Assembly (NCBI RefSeq): GCF_017302275.1
Contig: NZ_JAFLDR010000001.1
Span: forward strand, 186,001 to 250,000
From: Sulfuritalea sp.
GTDB taxonomy: Bacteria > Pseudomonadota > Gammaproteobacteria > Burkholderiales > Rhodocyclaceae
Length of the DNA stretch: 64,000 bases
Direction of reading: 5' to 3'
This document shows, piece after piece, positions 9,983 to 22,359 of the stretch. The notes beneath the pieces were generated by a model. That model did no database searches, had not been told where the DNA came from, and was given only the letters and a program-made list of their open reading frames with translations. The translations under genes and the position numbers were made by a program. Position 1 is the stretch's first letter, and the number at the start of each line of letters is the position of its first letter.

Positions 9983-10088
9983 GCTGTCTCCTTTGTTCAT
10001 GCTATCTCCTTCGTTGTTGTTGAGAGAACTTGTCGTAGCAACACTACAGGTCTGGTTTCAGCGCTTTCGTTCGTACGGATATTCCCAC

Positions 10089-11573
10089 TCAGGCCGTCAG
10101 GGAGATTTCAGTGTCGCAAAATTTGACACGCGCCTGGCGCACGTCGGTGCGCGACTCCAGAAATAGCATCAGCTCCATTAGAGGAGTCGTAGTGAATCGA
10201 TACGGTACGGGTTTAACCTTTAAAGGATCAAGCAGGCTTCGGTCATAGAAGGCTGCCAGCAGAATATCCTCGTCGGAAACCGAGGCGCCCAACTCCCGAC
10301 GTAGTCTAGGGAGCGCCGGCTCCAGATCGGCTCCTGCACGAGTCGTCAAGATCTCATTCCTATCGATCCCGGCCTTAGCCAGGAATTCCTCGGAGGGCTG
10401 GGCGGCAAGCCGTCCATAGAAGCCCATAGCGTACTTGCGCACCTCGTCTGGAATCGTTTTGTAACGCTCGCCCTGAACGACGTTGAGCACTGACTGCGTG
10501 ACAATGTACTGCGCGAAGGGGCTCACCAGTATCGGGTACCCGAGGTCCTTGCGCACGCGTGCAGCCTCTTCGAGAATCTCGGGCAAGCGGTGCTCCATGC
10601 GCATGGTGGCAAGCTGTGAGCGCAGGTTGGAGATCATTCCGCCCGGCACTTGGTGCTCGTATAGCGCAGCGTCATAGGCCTGGACCTTGCCGCGAGGCCT
10701 GCCTTCACGTTCGGCAAGAATGCCGAAATATGCGCTCACGTCGGCTAGCGCGCCTCGATCGATACCCGTGGCGAAACCCAATGCACGCGCGCGATCGTCT
10801 ATTTCTTCGGTTGCAGGATGGGAGGCTCCGTTCGCCAGAGGCTCTGAGGCGGTATGTCCATAGCGAAAGCCACTTTGTATGGCCACTTCATGGACCTGCG
10901 TTGCCAGGCCTGACTGGCAGTGCATGTGCAATTGCAGCGGAATTCCGTCCGCGGCTGCGAGCAGCGCCGGGAAAAGTGTTTTTGCACGCTCCGGCGTCAG
11001 CAGTCCGGTTGGATCCTTAACGGATATGAAGTCGGATTGCAGGGCAACCAGTTCGCGCGCGCGCTCCACGTAGTAGTCATCGGTGTGTACGGGCGATAAT
11101 GTATAGGTCATCATCGCGTTCACCAGCATCCCGGCCTCGTGGGCAGACCGTACTGAAGATTCGATGTTGCGGTTGTCGTTCAGGGCGTCGTACACTGTGA
11201 GCACCTTCAGGCCACGGCGCGCCAGCACCTTTGAATTTAGCTCGATGATGTCATCTGGGAACAGTTCGAAGGTATAGAGGCTCTGCCCGCGAGTCAGTCC
11301 GTCGCAGGGAGTACGCAAGCGTTCGCACAGCAGGCCGACGCGTTCCCAGGGATTTTCGTGCAGGAAGCGCACCTGTACATCGAATACGGCGCCACCGAGG
11401 ATGTTGATGTACTCATAGCCGACTGCGTCGATTCGCGTGAGTATCGGCGTCATTGCCGATGTGGTCATGCGAGTCGACCACAGGCACTGATGGGCGTCGC
11501 GCAAAGTGACGTCAACCAGGCCGTAGTGTCTGTCACCGTCCCCAACCGAAAGTCCCTGAGAGCTGACGTTCAT
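10089..11573 (-). CDS. Biotin-dependent carboxyltransferase, pyruvate carboxylase B / oxaloacetate decarboxylase alpha type
   Basis: A 494-residue carboxyltransferase (HMGL-like TIM barrel plus PYC/OADA domain) without its own biotinyl domain. It has the family opening DVTLRDAHQ, the metal-ligand HMH pair (LQLHMHCQSG) and the lysine expected to be carbamylated (SVKDPTGLL). It departs from pyruvate enzymes in a conserved segment: where these read about SPLAGGTSQP, this one reads EPLANGASHP. The catalytic Thr is thus Ala and the following Gln is His. That argues for a substrate other than pyruvate. The start overlaps the accC stop (ATGA), so the subunits are translationally coupled. Proposed substrate: acetonesulfonate (inference). 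Confidence 0.85.
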   Translation of the reverse strand: MNVSSQGLSVGDGDRHYGLVDVTLRDAHQCLWSTRMTTSAMTPILTRIDAVGYEYINILGGAVFDVQVRFLHENPWERVGLLCERLRTPCDGLTRGQSLYTFELFPDDIIELNSKVLARRGLKVLTVYDALNDNRNIESSVRSAHEAGMLVNAMMTYTLSPVHTDDYYVERARELVALQSDFISVKDPTGLLTPERAKTLFPALLAAADGIPLQLHMHCQSGLATQVHEVAIQSGFRYGHTASEPLANGASHPATEEIDDRARALGFATGIDRGALADVSAYFGILAEREGRPRGKVQAYDAALYEHQVPGGMISNLRSQLATMRMEHRLPEILEEAARVRKDLGYPILVSPFAQYIVTQSVLNVVQGERYKTIPDEVRKYAMGFYGRLAAQPSEEFLAKAGIDRNEILTTRAGADLEPALPRLRRELGASVSDEDILLAAFYDRSLLDPLKVKPVPYRFTTTPLMELMLFLESRTDVRQARVKFCDTEISLTA

Positions 11574-12940
11574 TTGGCTGACTCCTGAATGAATTGTTCG
11601 ACGAACCGCGTGTGTACCGAGCCCTGTCTGAATGTGTCGCTGGCAAGTAGGCGCGCGAGGAAGGGTGCCGTAGTCTTTACGCCTTCGACGCGCAATTCGG
11701 CTAGCGCGCGCTGCATGCGGGCTAACGCCTCGTCGCGATCGCTACCCCAGCAGATGAGTTTCGCGATCAAGGAATCGTAATTGGGTGGTACTGTATAACC
11801 GGCGTACGCGTGTGAATCGACGCGCACCCCCGGCCCTCCCGGGAAGTGCAACTGACTTAGCAGACCGGGGCTGGGTGCAAAGTCACGATCAGGATCTTCG
11901 GCGTTGATGCGGCATTCGATCGAGTGGCCGCGCAGGTGTACGTCGGGCTGCTTTATTGCAAGACGTTCCCCTTGGGCGATGCGGATCTGCTCCTTGACGA
12001 TGTCGATGCCAGTGACGGCTTCAGTCACCGGATGTTCGACCTGGACGCGTGTATTCATCTCCATGAAATAGAAGTTTTTGCCGACCGGATCGACAATGCA
12101 CTCGATTGTGCCTGCGCTGCGGTAACCCACATGCCGACATAGACTCACCGCAGACTCTCCCATAGCGGCGCGCATGGCTGCAGACAAACCTGGCGAGGGA
12201 CTTTCCTCGACCAGCTTCTGATTCCGCCGTTGCGAAGAACAGTCACGCTCGCCGAGGTGCAAAACGTTGTCCCCGTCCGACAGAATCTGAATTTCGACAT
12301 GCCGGATGTTGACGAGATATTTCTCCAGATACATTGAGCCGTCGCCGAAAGCCGCTTTCGCTTCCCGCGACGCATCATCAAAATGTCCGGTAAGAGTGGT
12401 CTTGTGTTCGACTATACGCAGTCCGCGTCCGCCCCCGCCCGCGACAGCCTTCAGGATGACTGGATAGCCTATCGTCTCGGCGATTGCTAGTGCGTCGTCG
12501 GCCGAAGTGACGATGCCCGAAGAGCCCGGGGTTATCGGCATTCCTGACGCCAACGCCATCGCACGAGCAGATGCCTTGTCTCCCATCGTTGCGATTACAT
12601 CGCTCGGCGGTCCAATGAATATGACGTCTCGCTGCTCGCAAAGTCTCGCAAAAGACGCGCTTTCGGACAAGAAGCCGTAGCCAGGATGGATTGCATCAGC
12701 ATTAAATGCTGTTGCGGCTTCTATTACCGTATCTGCTTTGAGATAACTCTCGCTGGAGCGCGCCGCGCCAATGCAGACGGCGTGGTCGGCGAGTTGCACG
12801 GCCATTGAATTACGATCGGCTTCGGAGTAGACCTGCACCACCTCGATGCCGAGTTCGCGACAAGCTCGCTGAATGCGCACAGCGATTTCGCCGCGATTGG
12901 CGATAAGCACCCGGCGAATTGGGCGTGTTGGATTCTTCAT
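11570..12940 (-). CDS. accC: Biotin carboxylase (AccC-like)
   Basis: The ATP-grasp biotin carboxylase subunit, 456 residues, which carboxylates the biotin on AccB using ATP and bicarbonate. Visible motifs are the N-terminal domain (RVLIANRGEIAVRI), the glycine-rich ATP loop (AVAGGGGRGLRIV), MEMNTRVQVEHPVTE with the catalytic Arg and Glu, and the C-terminal cap. Length is standard. It lies between accB (10-base gap) and the carboxyltransferase (4-base overlap). As the partner is a PYC/OADA-type carboxyltransferase rather than AccA/AccD, this is probably not the housekeeping acetyl-CoA carboxylase despite the AccC similarity. Confidence 0.93.
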   Translation of the reverse strand: MKNPTRPIRRVLIANRGEIAVRIQRACRELGIEVVQVYSEADRNSMAVQLADHAVCIGAARSSESYLKADTVIEAATAFNADAIHPGYGFLSESASFARLCEQRDVIFIGPPSDVIATMGDKASARAMALASGMPITPGSSGIVTSADDALAIAETIGYPVILKAVAGGGGRGLRIVEHKTTLTGHFDDASREAKAAFGDGSMYLEKYLVNIRHVEIQILSDGDNVLHLGERDCSSQRRNQKLVEESPSPGLSAAMRAAMGESAVSLCRHVGYRSAGTIECIVDPVGKNFYFMEMNTRVQVEHPVTEAVTGIDIVKEQIRIAQGERLAIKQPDVHLRGHSIECRINAEDPDRDFAPSPGLLSQLHFPGGPGVRVDSHAYAGYTVPPNYDSLIAKLICWGSDRDEALARMQRALAELRVEGVKTTAPFLARLLASDTFRQGSVHTRFVEQFIQESAK

Positions 12941-12950
12941 CGGCTAATCC

Positions 12951-13463
12951 TCAGCGGCCGGCGATGACAAAGAGTTCTTGGCCATGCTCGACCATCTCTG
13001 CATCTGCGACCAATATTTCTGTGACTACTCCGTGGCACTCGGCCTTGATGGCGGTCAACAGTTTCATTACTTCGATGATGCAGATCTGGTCACCGGGGGA
13101 TACCGACTGTCCGACGGTGACAAATGGCGCAGCCCCCGGTTCCGGCGCGTGGTAGACAGTCCCGACCATCGGGGACCTAATCACTGAATGGCCCTTGGTC
13201 GGCACCCTTGGTGCGACTTCGACGGGGGTAGGCCCGGAAGACTTGCCTTCATTGCCGGCATGATCATCAATCACCGATGGCTCGGAGAGCGCTGCCGGGA
13301 TAGATCGGTTCGTTAATACCTTCTCCAGCGGTGAGTGGCTGTCGCGTCGCAGTTCGACTTCGAGATTGCCCGTACGCAGACGAATCTCGCTGAAGTTTGA
13401 TGATGATTTTATTAGTTCGACGAGATGCAATACGTCCTGAAAATCTATCTTTCCGTTGCTCAC
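12951..13463 (-). CDS. accB: Biotin carboxyl carrier protein (AccB-like)
   Basis: The carrier subunit, 170 residues. The N-terminal 40 residues match the AccB dimerisation region. After a Pro/Ala-rich linker comes a biotinyl-lipoyl domain (about 95-168) with the modified lysine in IIEVMKLL. It starts at GTG 13463 with AAGGGA upstream. It is the first gene of the leftward accB-accC-carboxyltransferase-ABC importer operon and faces the BKACE operon across a 200-base promoter region. The biotin it needs may be supplied by the nearby bioB and bioF. Confidence 0.92.
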   Translation of the reverse strand: MSNGKIDFQDVLHLVELIKSSSNFSEIRLRTGNLEVELRRDSHSPLEKVLTNRSIPAALSEPSVIDDHAGNEGKSSGPTPVEVAPRVPTKGHSVIRSPMVGTVYHAPEPGAAPFVTVGQSVSPGDQICIIEVMKLLTAIKAECHGVVTEILVADAEMVEHGQELFVIAGR

Positions 13464-13660
13464 TTGGTCTTCCCTTTGCGAAATAGGTAAGCAGATATCG
13501 CGAATTCATATTTCATTCAGCGACATTTAAATGGCACATAACGAAATATTCACACAACTCCTTGGCGATTGCAATAGAATTTCGAAATAAAGTTGATCAC
13601 CTGATGAAAGTTAGGAGCCACTTTGGCAATCGTTGTAATCCATTCATGGAAGGATCGAAC
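13464..13660. promoter_or_regulatory. Divergent promoter region between carboxylase and BKACE operons
   Basis: A 197-base AT-rich region separating two divergent operons whose products are proposed to act in one pathway. It contains two perfect 10-base palindromes: CATTTAAATG at 13524-13533 and ATTTCGAAAT at 13579-13588. Seven-base arms ATATTTC and GAAATAT enclose the first. These are candidate binding sites for one of the IclR-type regulators, but no operator is proven. A GGAAGGA ribosome site at 13648-13654 fixes the BKACE start at 13661. Confidence 0.5.
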
Positions 13661-14491
13661 ATGAGCAAACCCGTCATCATCACTGCGGCAATCACCGGTG
13701 CCTTGCCCCGAAAGAAAGACACGCCGGCGGTTCCGGTGACACCGATGGAGCAGATTGAATCGACTCACGAGGCCTACGAAAGTGGCGCCTCTTTGGTGCA
13801 TATCCACGTTCGTGATAGAGACGAAAATCCCAGTTCCGATCCGGACCTTTTTGCTCAAGTCCAAGAAGGTGTTCGAAAGCATTGCCCGGGAATGATTGTG
13901 CAATTCTCGACCGGTGGCCGCGGGCGAGACCAGGCCGCGCGGGCTTCAATGCTTTACCTGCGACCAGATATGGCATCCCTCGCAACGGGTTCGGTCAACT
14001 TTCCAAATGGGATTTACGAGAACGCGCCTGAGGTTGTCGAAGGGTTTGCGAAGTCCATGCTTGAGTTTGAGATTAAGCCCGAAATAGAGGTATTCGATCT
14101 AGCCATGCTTTACAACGCCGCCAATCTGGCGAAGAAGGGGCTGATCAGGGGGCCTCTTCATGTTCAGTTCGTACTTGGTATCGTCAATGCGCTACCGGCT
14201 CGTCGCAGCGTCTTCGACTTCCTGCGTGCAGAACTCGCAGAGGTACTTCCGGATGCGACATGGGTGGCCGCGGGTACCGGACGCCATCAGTGGGAAGTCA
14301 ATAAATGGTGTCTTGAAGCGGGTGGGCATGTGCGTACAGGACTCGAGGACAACATCAAGTTTTCACCGGATCGACTCGCTGCGAGTAATGCCGAACTAGT
14401 TCGCAAGGTGGCGGACGCCTGTGAAGAATATGGTCGCCATCCTGCCACGCCGGCCGAAGCCAGGGCCATCCTGAATCTGCCAGCCGCGTGA
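13661..14491 (+). CDS. Beta-keto acid cleavage enzyme (BKACE, DUF849 family)
   Basis: A 276-residue metal-dependent TIM-barrel enzyme. The family reacts a beta-keto acid with acetyl-CoA to give acetoacetate and a new acyl-CoA. Zinc ligands are visible as VHIHVRD (His47, His49) and a later Glu in TGLEDN. The family opening PVIITAAITGA is intact. I chose ATG 13661 because of its GGAAGGA site. The gene overlaps sauS by a GTGA if the longest SauS form is used. Known substrates include 3-keto-5-aminohexanoate and dehydrocarnitine. With SauS next door, sulfoacetyl-CoA is a reasonable product and 4-sulfoacetoacetate the substrate (inference). Confidence 0.88.
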   Translation: MSKPVIITAAITGALPRKKDTPAVPVTPMEQIESTHEAYESGASLVHIHVRDRDENPSSDPDLFAQVQEGVRKHCPGMIVQFSTGGRGRDQAARASMLYLRPDMASLATGSVNFPNGIYENAPEVVEGFAKSMLEFEIKPEIEVFDLAMLYNAANLAKKGLIRGPLHVQFVLGIVNALPARRSVFDFLRAELAEVLPDATWVAAGTGRHQWEVNKWCLEAGGHVRTGLEDNIKFSPDRLAASNAELVRKVADACEEYGRHPATPAEARAILNLPAA

Positions 14492-14526
14492 GCCCAAATA
14501 GTGAAGTCGAGACAAAAGGAGTGTTC

Positions 14527-15914
14527 GTGGAAGAGATAAGCATGCTGGTGGCAAAAGTGCGCAACGCTCAGCGGGTATATGAAACTTGGTCGCAGGAGCA
14601 AGTCGACATTGCAGTCGCCGCCGCCGGGTGGGCGATCATGGAGCCGGCGCGCAACCGGGAACTGGCCGAATTGTCCGTCGCCGATACGGGAATTGGCGAT
14701 GTCGAGGACAAGTTCCGAAAGAACTATCGCAAGACGCTGGGCCTGCTGCGCGATCTTGCCGGCGCGAAATCGGTCGGCGTGATCGCGGAGAATCCCGCGC
14801 TTGGGCTTATCGAGATTGCGCGGCCGGTGGGCGTGGTCTGTGCCATTACGCCATCCACCAACCCCGGTGCGACACCGGCCAACAAGATCATCAACGCGCT
14901 GAAGGGGCGCAACGCGGTGATTGTGGCCCCTTCGCCCAAGGGCTGGAGCACGGCGGATCGCCTGATCACATTCATTCATGATCAATTTGACCGCATCGGG
15001 GCGCCGCGCGATCTCGTGCAACTGCTGCCGACACCCATAAGCAAACAATCAACTGCCGAACTGATGCGCCAGTGTGATCTGGTGGTCGCCACCGGCTCAC
15101 AGGCGAACGTACGTGCGGCATACACCTGCGGCACGCCAGCCTTCGGCGTCGGCGCCGGCAACGTGGCCGGCATCGTCGATGAGACCGCTGACCTCGATGC
15201 CGCTGCGGAGCGTGTGCTGCGATCGAAGACCTTCGACAATGCCACCAGCTGTTCGTCGGAAAACAGCTTGGTGATCGTCGAGGCCGTGCGCGACAAGATG
15301 CTTGCGGCACTGGCAAAGCGCGGTGCGGTATTGCTTAGCGAGACACAGAAGACGGCGCTGCAAAAATTAATGTGGCCGGAGCAGAAGCTTTCGGCGGCGG
15401 TGACGGGTAAATCTGCACGAGTGATTGCCGAGAGCGCCGGATTCGCTGAGGTAGCGGCGACCAGTCCGCGCATACTGATGGTCGAAGAAACTGGCGTCGG
15501 TCCCGATTTTCCCTTCTCCGGGGAGAAGTTGAGCCCGGTGCTGACGATCTATACCGCGCGTGATTTCGACGACGCGTCGCGCATCGTCGAGCAGATTTAC
15601 GCTTGGCAGGGGGCCGGACATTCGGTCGGACTACACAGCGCATTGCCGGAGCGGGCACTGCAACTCGGGCTGACACTACCGGTCTCGCGCGTGATTCTCA
15701 ACCAGGCGCATTGCATCGCCACGGGTGGCAGCTTCGACAACGGACTGCCATTTTCTCTGTCAATGGGTTGCGGCACGTGGGGCGGAAACAATTTCTCGGA
15801 AAACATGAACTACCGCCACTATCTGAACATCACGCGTGTCTCGCGGCCGATCCCCGAAAGGGTCCCGAACGAAGAAGACATTTTTGGCGCATTTTTCGCC
15901 AAGGTCGGCGCACC

Positions 15915-15918
<4 letters not shown>
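14527..15918 (+). CDS. sauS: Sulfoacetaldehyde dehydrogenase (acylating), SauS
   Basis: A CoA-acylating aldehyde dehydrogenase of 463 residues that interconverts sulfoacetyl-CoA and sulfoacetaldehyde. The NAD-binding and catalytic domains are of the AdhE/EutE type: [12 protein letters not shown] near residue 110, and the catalytic Cys in TSCSSENS near residue 242. The GTG at 14527 follows AAAGGAG; an upstream GTG at 14488 overlapping the BKACE stop is an alternative. It is followed by sauT with a 4-base overlap, the order described for Cupriavidus sauST. Product identity rests on the SauS-like sequence plus xsc and soe genes in the same region. Confidence 0.85.
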
Positions 15919-17939
<2,021 letters not shown>

Positions 17940-18088
17940 ACGGGCTTTTGCGATTCCGCCGCTGGCGAGCACTAATGAGTAATTGAACGATCGATGGCCA
18001 AGGTCTGTTTTCCACACGAAATCCAACTGATGTGCATGCCATTAACCGCATAGCTCCATATTTATTGAACAAGAACAAGGACCACGCG

Positions 18089-18838
18089 ATGACCTTAAAT
18101 TTGGCTGGGAAAACGGTTGTAATAACAGGGGCCGCACATGGTATCGGGGCTCATCTCGCAGGCAAGTTTGCAGAACAAGGCTGCCATGTCATCGTCAGCG
18201 ATGTCGACTTCGATGCAGCTCAGGAACATGCACGAAATATCGGTACTAGGGCTACAGCAATTCATATGGATGTTCGCAACAGGCAGCAAATAGGATCGGC
18301 ATTGCAGAAAATTTTCCGTGATCGTGGCGCAGTCGACGTTTTAATCAACAACGCAGGTCTGATGACAATGGGACCCTGCCTAGATACAACTTATGAAGAG
18401 TGGGATGACCTGTTTGCTGTCAATTGCACTGGCATCTTCAACTGTGTGAAGGCGTTTGCGCCTTCAATGATTGAACGAAGACATGGAAGCATTATCAATA
18501 TCGCTTCAGTTTCGGCCGTGAAAGGCGGCGGGGCCATCGGCAATATCTGGTACGGAGCCAGCAAGGCCGCAGTGGTTGCGCTCACCAAAGGACTTTCTCG
18601 CGAGTTTGGTCCGAGCGGCATCCGTGTGAATGCGATTGCGCCAGGGGTAGTCGAAACCAATATGGTCAAGAAAGCAATGACGCCGGAAATTTCCCGCAAG
18701 GTGCTAGCTCGATTTCCTCTTGGTCGACTTGCGACGGTGGAGGATGTAGCAAACACCGCAATATATCTCGCTTCAGATATGTCAACTTTCGTGACCGGCG
18801 AAATGATTGCCGTTGATGGAGGCTTTCTCAAGACATAA
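18089..18838 (+). CDS. Short-chain dehydrogenase/reductase (FabG-like)
   Basis: A 249-residue SDR with GAAHGIG cofactor motif, Asp after the second strand (VSDVDFD, favouring NAD), NNAG, the catalytic Ser in NIASVS and Tyr/Lys in WYGASKAA. It begins at ATG 18089 with AAGGA upstream and follows sauT by 150 bases. The substrate is unknown. A possibility suggested by context is oxidation of a hydroxyalkanesulfonate (for example 2-hydroxypropanesulfonate) to its ketone, comparable to the SDRs that oxidise 2-hydroxypropyl-CoM. Nothing in the sequence proves that. Confidence 0.85.
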   Translation: MTLNLAGKTVVITGAAHGIGAHLAGKFAEQGCHVIVSDVDFDAAQEHARNIGTRATAIHMDVRNRQQIGSALQKIFRDRGAVDVLINNAGLMTMGPCLDTTYEEWDDLFAVNCTGIFNCVKAFAPSMIERRHGSIINIASVSAVKGGGAIGNIWYGASKAAVVALTKGLSREFGPSGIRVNAIAPGVVETNMVKKAMTPEISRKVLARFPLGRLATVEDVANTAIYLASDMSTFVTGEMIAVDGGFLKT

Positions 18839-19221
18839 ACTGCAAGTCGATCCTCCACCTCGATCCCCGTGTATTGGTTCAATTTTCCCAAAGCCGGTTT
18901 CTGATCATCAAGCTGCCGGTCACAAATACCTGTAGGAACGCTGTAACGCGTAATCCGCCGGTGAATCATTTTTCAAACTATGGGGCCAAGACCAAGATTG
19001 GATGGCCCCGTCGCACATTGCAGAAATCAGGTGGGCTGAGCACTAGGGCTATACGCGTGACAGAACGTGATGGTCGCCTTCTCTGAAAGCCAGACGAATA
19101 TGGAAATATCCAGTGCAACATTTACCGGAACTTGATACGGCCCAGGTTCGCAACGCCAGCGACATCAGATCCTTTCTACTGTCTTGCAAAGCGTGCTCAT
19201 AGACCCCGCGGCAGGCTTCCT
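18839..19221. other. Intergenic region before bioF
   Basis: About 380 bases without a convincing gene. Short frames on both strands lack good ribosome sites. It must carry the bioF promoter, but I see no clear -35/-10 pair. The ribosome site before bioF is weak. Confidence 0.4.
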
Positions 19222-20382
<1,161 letters not shown>

Positions 20383-20467
20383 CCCGAACTTCGACCGGCG
20401 AAAGTGGTTGGGGTAACCAGTCAATTCACTCGCCGAAGGCCAGCTTCTATGCAAATCAAGCACTGCT

Positions 20468-20529
20468 GAACCCCTCAACGGAGTCTGGGAACCGGCTGAA
20501 ATCCGGGTCCCAGGTGCTGAAAGGGGTTC
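20468..20529 (+). terminator. Long hairpin downstream of bioF
   Basis: Arms GAACCCCT (20468-20475) and AGGGGTTC (20522-20529) enclose a second inverted stretch (TCTGGGAACC / GGGTCCCAGG). There is no T-run, so it may be a factor-dependent end or a repeat remnant rather than a classical terminator. Confidence 0.4.
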
Positions 20530-20976
20530 GAATCGCAAAATTCATCGTCGTCAAAGGTTAATTGCCGAAGGCAGAGGGATAAATTTCACCGGTCTGTCAG
20601 ACCGTCGCTGCATAGCCAAAGTTCGGACCGACAAGACCGGTGGCCCTTATTGAATGGCAGCATTCGAGTGGCCGAGGCAAATCAATGGCCGCAATGGAGA
20701 AGAGTCACCACCGGCCGGTCATGGCCGGCAGGACCCAGTGACCACCGGCAGCTACTTGGCATCGGGACTCAGCGGCAGCAATTCGGCGGCGAGCTTGCAG
20801 AAATCAACGCGTGCTCGGTGCCCATACCTGCCGCTGGCGGAAATCGAGAGCGGTCATTCGCAGGTAACTCGGATTTTCGGAAGCGGCCGCTGGCTATGCT
20901 CTATGGATATGTTTAACTGAAGGTCGGCATTCTGGCGCTTTCCCGCCGTTGGCGTATATTTGCTCGGGGGCAGTTG

Positions 20977-21016
20977 CCGGCCATAACCGGCCGGTCGACG
21001 TAGCTATCCAATTTCA
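20977..21016 (+). repeat. Dispersed noncoding repeat, family 2 (middle copy)
   Basis: A 40-base element (CCGGCCATAACCGGCCGGTC followed by TATCCAATTTC). Related copies start the left inverted repeat (768-807) and end the right one (42355-42397, inverted). Confidence 0.6.
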
Positions 21017-21362
21017 ATAGTGATGACGTACCCTGGCCCGGTCGAACGGCTGGTATTCGGCGAGCAGGTTCATGTCGGCTCTGCCTCAACCCGGCCAGGA
21101 GCTGCCATTCGAGTCCCGAAGCACATCCCCTTCCGAACGGCCGCTCATGTTTGCATAGCTTACATGCATTGTGCATAGTAAGATGCAGATTGTTGCACAG
21201 GTTGTATCGAGTGAGCATCTGGCTGCGGCACACAGTGACAGGTGCGGAGAATTCAAGGTACGAATTCTCGGCTGACCTGTTCGGGGCTTCCCTAAGGGCG
21301 TTCGCTGACTGGCGCTAGCCAACAAAAAGTTTTTGCAAATAGGCTATGCCTACCACAACGGG

Positions 21363-22226
21363 CTACACGCGCGGCCCGAAAAACTCTTCATGACGCGACC
21401 GGCCGATTCCCGTGGGCGCCAGGGCGGAGCGGGCCGACGCGGTTCCGTGCGTCCTGAACGACACGGGACCCATCCCGCGCGTCAGCGAAGTGATGATTTG
21501 GAGCGCGTCGGCGGGTCGCAGATTGCACGGCTGCGTGTCGAGACGCGACACCGTGAAACGCAACGTCCCCGGTTCGTCCCTGTTCGCGAATGCGGACAGG
21601 ATGTTGCGACGGACTGTGCCTACGCCTTCCGCCCCCGGTGACTGCACGGCTCGGTCTACGTGGATATGTATGCCATCGTACGTTTTTCGGACAACGGCTC
21701 TTAGGATTTCATGGTCGGCTACGGCCGCCCGCCATTCCAGGGTCCCGTAATCGAACCTGTTCGATGTAGGCCATCCCGAATCGGCCAAGAACCGTTCCTC
21801 GGTCATGGCCGCCGCAGTCGCCGCACTCGCCGCCTCAGGTTCGATCACGTCGGCCCAATCCATCGCATACCGGAGCCAACGTTCTTCGCCGTGCAGATGG
21901 TCGAGGACCATTTCCTGGCATTCCTGGGCTAACGCATCGACGTGGTCGGAGCCTGCGGAGTGGCGCGCGTTCTGGAACTCGGTCATGGCCGCGAGGGCGT
22001 CTTGCGCGCTGGTTTCGCATCGTGTCGGAGGACGGCCGAGGCCCAGCACGGAGAACCAGCCGGGTTCGGACATCTCGTGCAGCTCCGCAGCCTCGGCGGC
22101 CGCGAGCAGAGCGACATCCCTACAGTTCGATCGCGAGCTGGCTCCGATCAATTCCCTGATGTGTGCGTGGTCTCCTAAGATGGTGGAGATAATGAAGCTC
22201 TGGTGAAGACTGTGTGCTGCGTGCAT
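21363..22226 (-). CDS. Hypothetical protein
   Basis: A 287-residue protein with a GGGAG ribosome site 9 bases before ATG 22226, which supports expression. It is His- and Ala-rich, without a signal peptide or membrane segment, and has no motif I can assign. The N-terminal part is helical in character with several His residues; a C-terminal stretch is Arg/Ser-rich. It stands alone between bioF and the copper-protein gene and has no evident link to sulfonate genes. I do not recognise it. Confidence 0.6.
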   Translation of the reverse strand: MHAAHSLHQSFIISTILGDHAHIRELIGASSRSNCRDVALLAAAEAAELHEMSEPGWFSVLGLGRPPTRCETSAQDALAAMTEFQNARHSAGSDHVDALAQECQEMVLDHLHGEERWLRYAMDWADVIEPEAASAATAAAMTEERFLADSGWPTSNRFDYGTLEWRAAVADHEILRAVVRKTYDGIHIHVDRAVQSPGAEGVGTVRRNILSAFANRDEPGTLRFTVSRLDTQPCNLRPADALQIITSLTRGMGPVSFRTHGTASARSALAPTGIGRSRHEEFFGPRV

Positions 22227-22359
22227 AGCGGGTCTCCCGACTAAGGTGCAGGTCAGACACCGTTTCGGTCAGCACGTTCCTCACATGTCGGTCTCGGGCG
22301 GTAGAGGGGATACCCGTTCATAAGGCCAGATAATCATTCATGCCGTTGGAGGAAACGAA

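Larger units (their letters stand above)
20383..21362. other. Repeat-rich intergenic region after bioF
   Basis: About 980 bases with no convincing gene. It contains a long hairpin at 20468-20529, a perfect 15-base palindrome CGGTCTGTCAGACCG at 20590-20604, copies of CCGGCC/CCGGTC motifs near 20710 and 20977, and a GGAAGCGGCC motif near 20880 that also occurs twice at 3045-3090. It looks like accumulated dispersed repeats. Confidence 0.5.

Noticed and set aside
10089-13463. The biotin-dependent enzyme as housekeeping acetyl-CoA carboxylase
   Set aside because: The partner carboxyltransferase is of the PYC/OADA type, not AccA/AccD, and is coupled to accC by overlap.
13661-14491. BKACE acting on dehydrocarnitine or 3-keto-5-aminohexanoate
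   Set aside because: No carnitine or lysine-fermentation genes are nearby, while SauS follows directly; the reaction type is kept but the substrate proposal changed.
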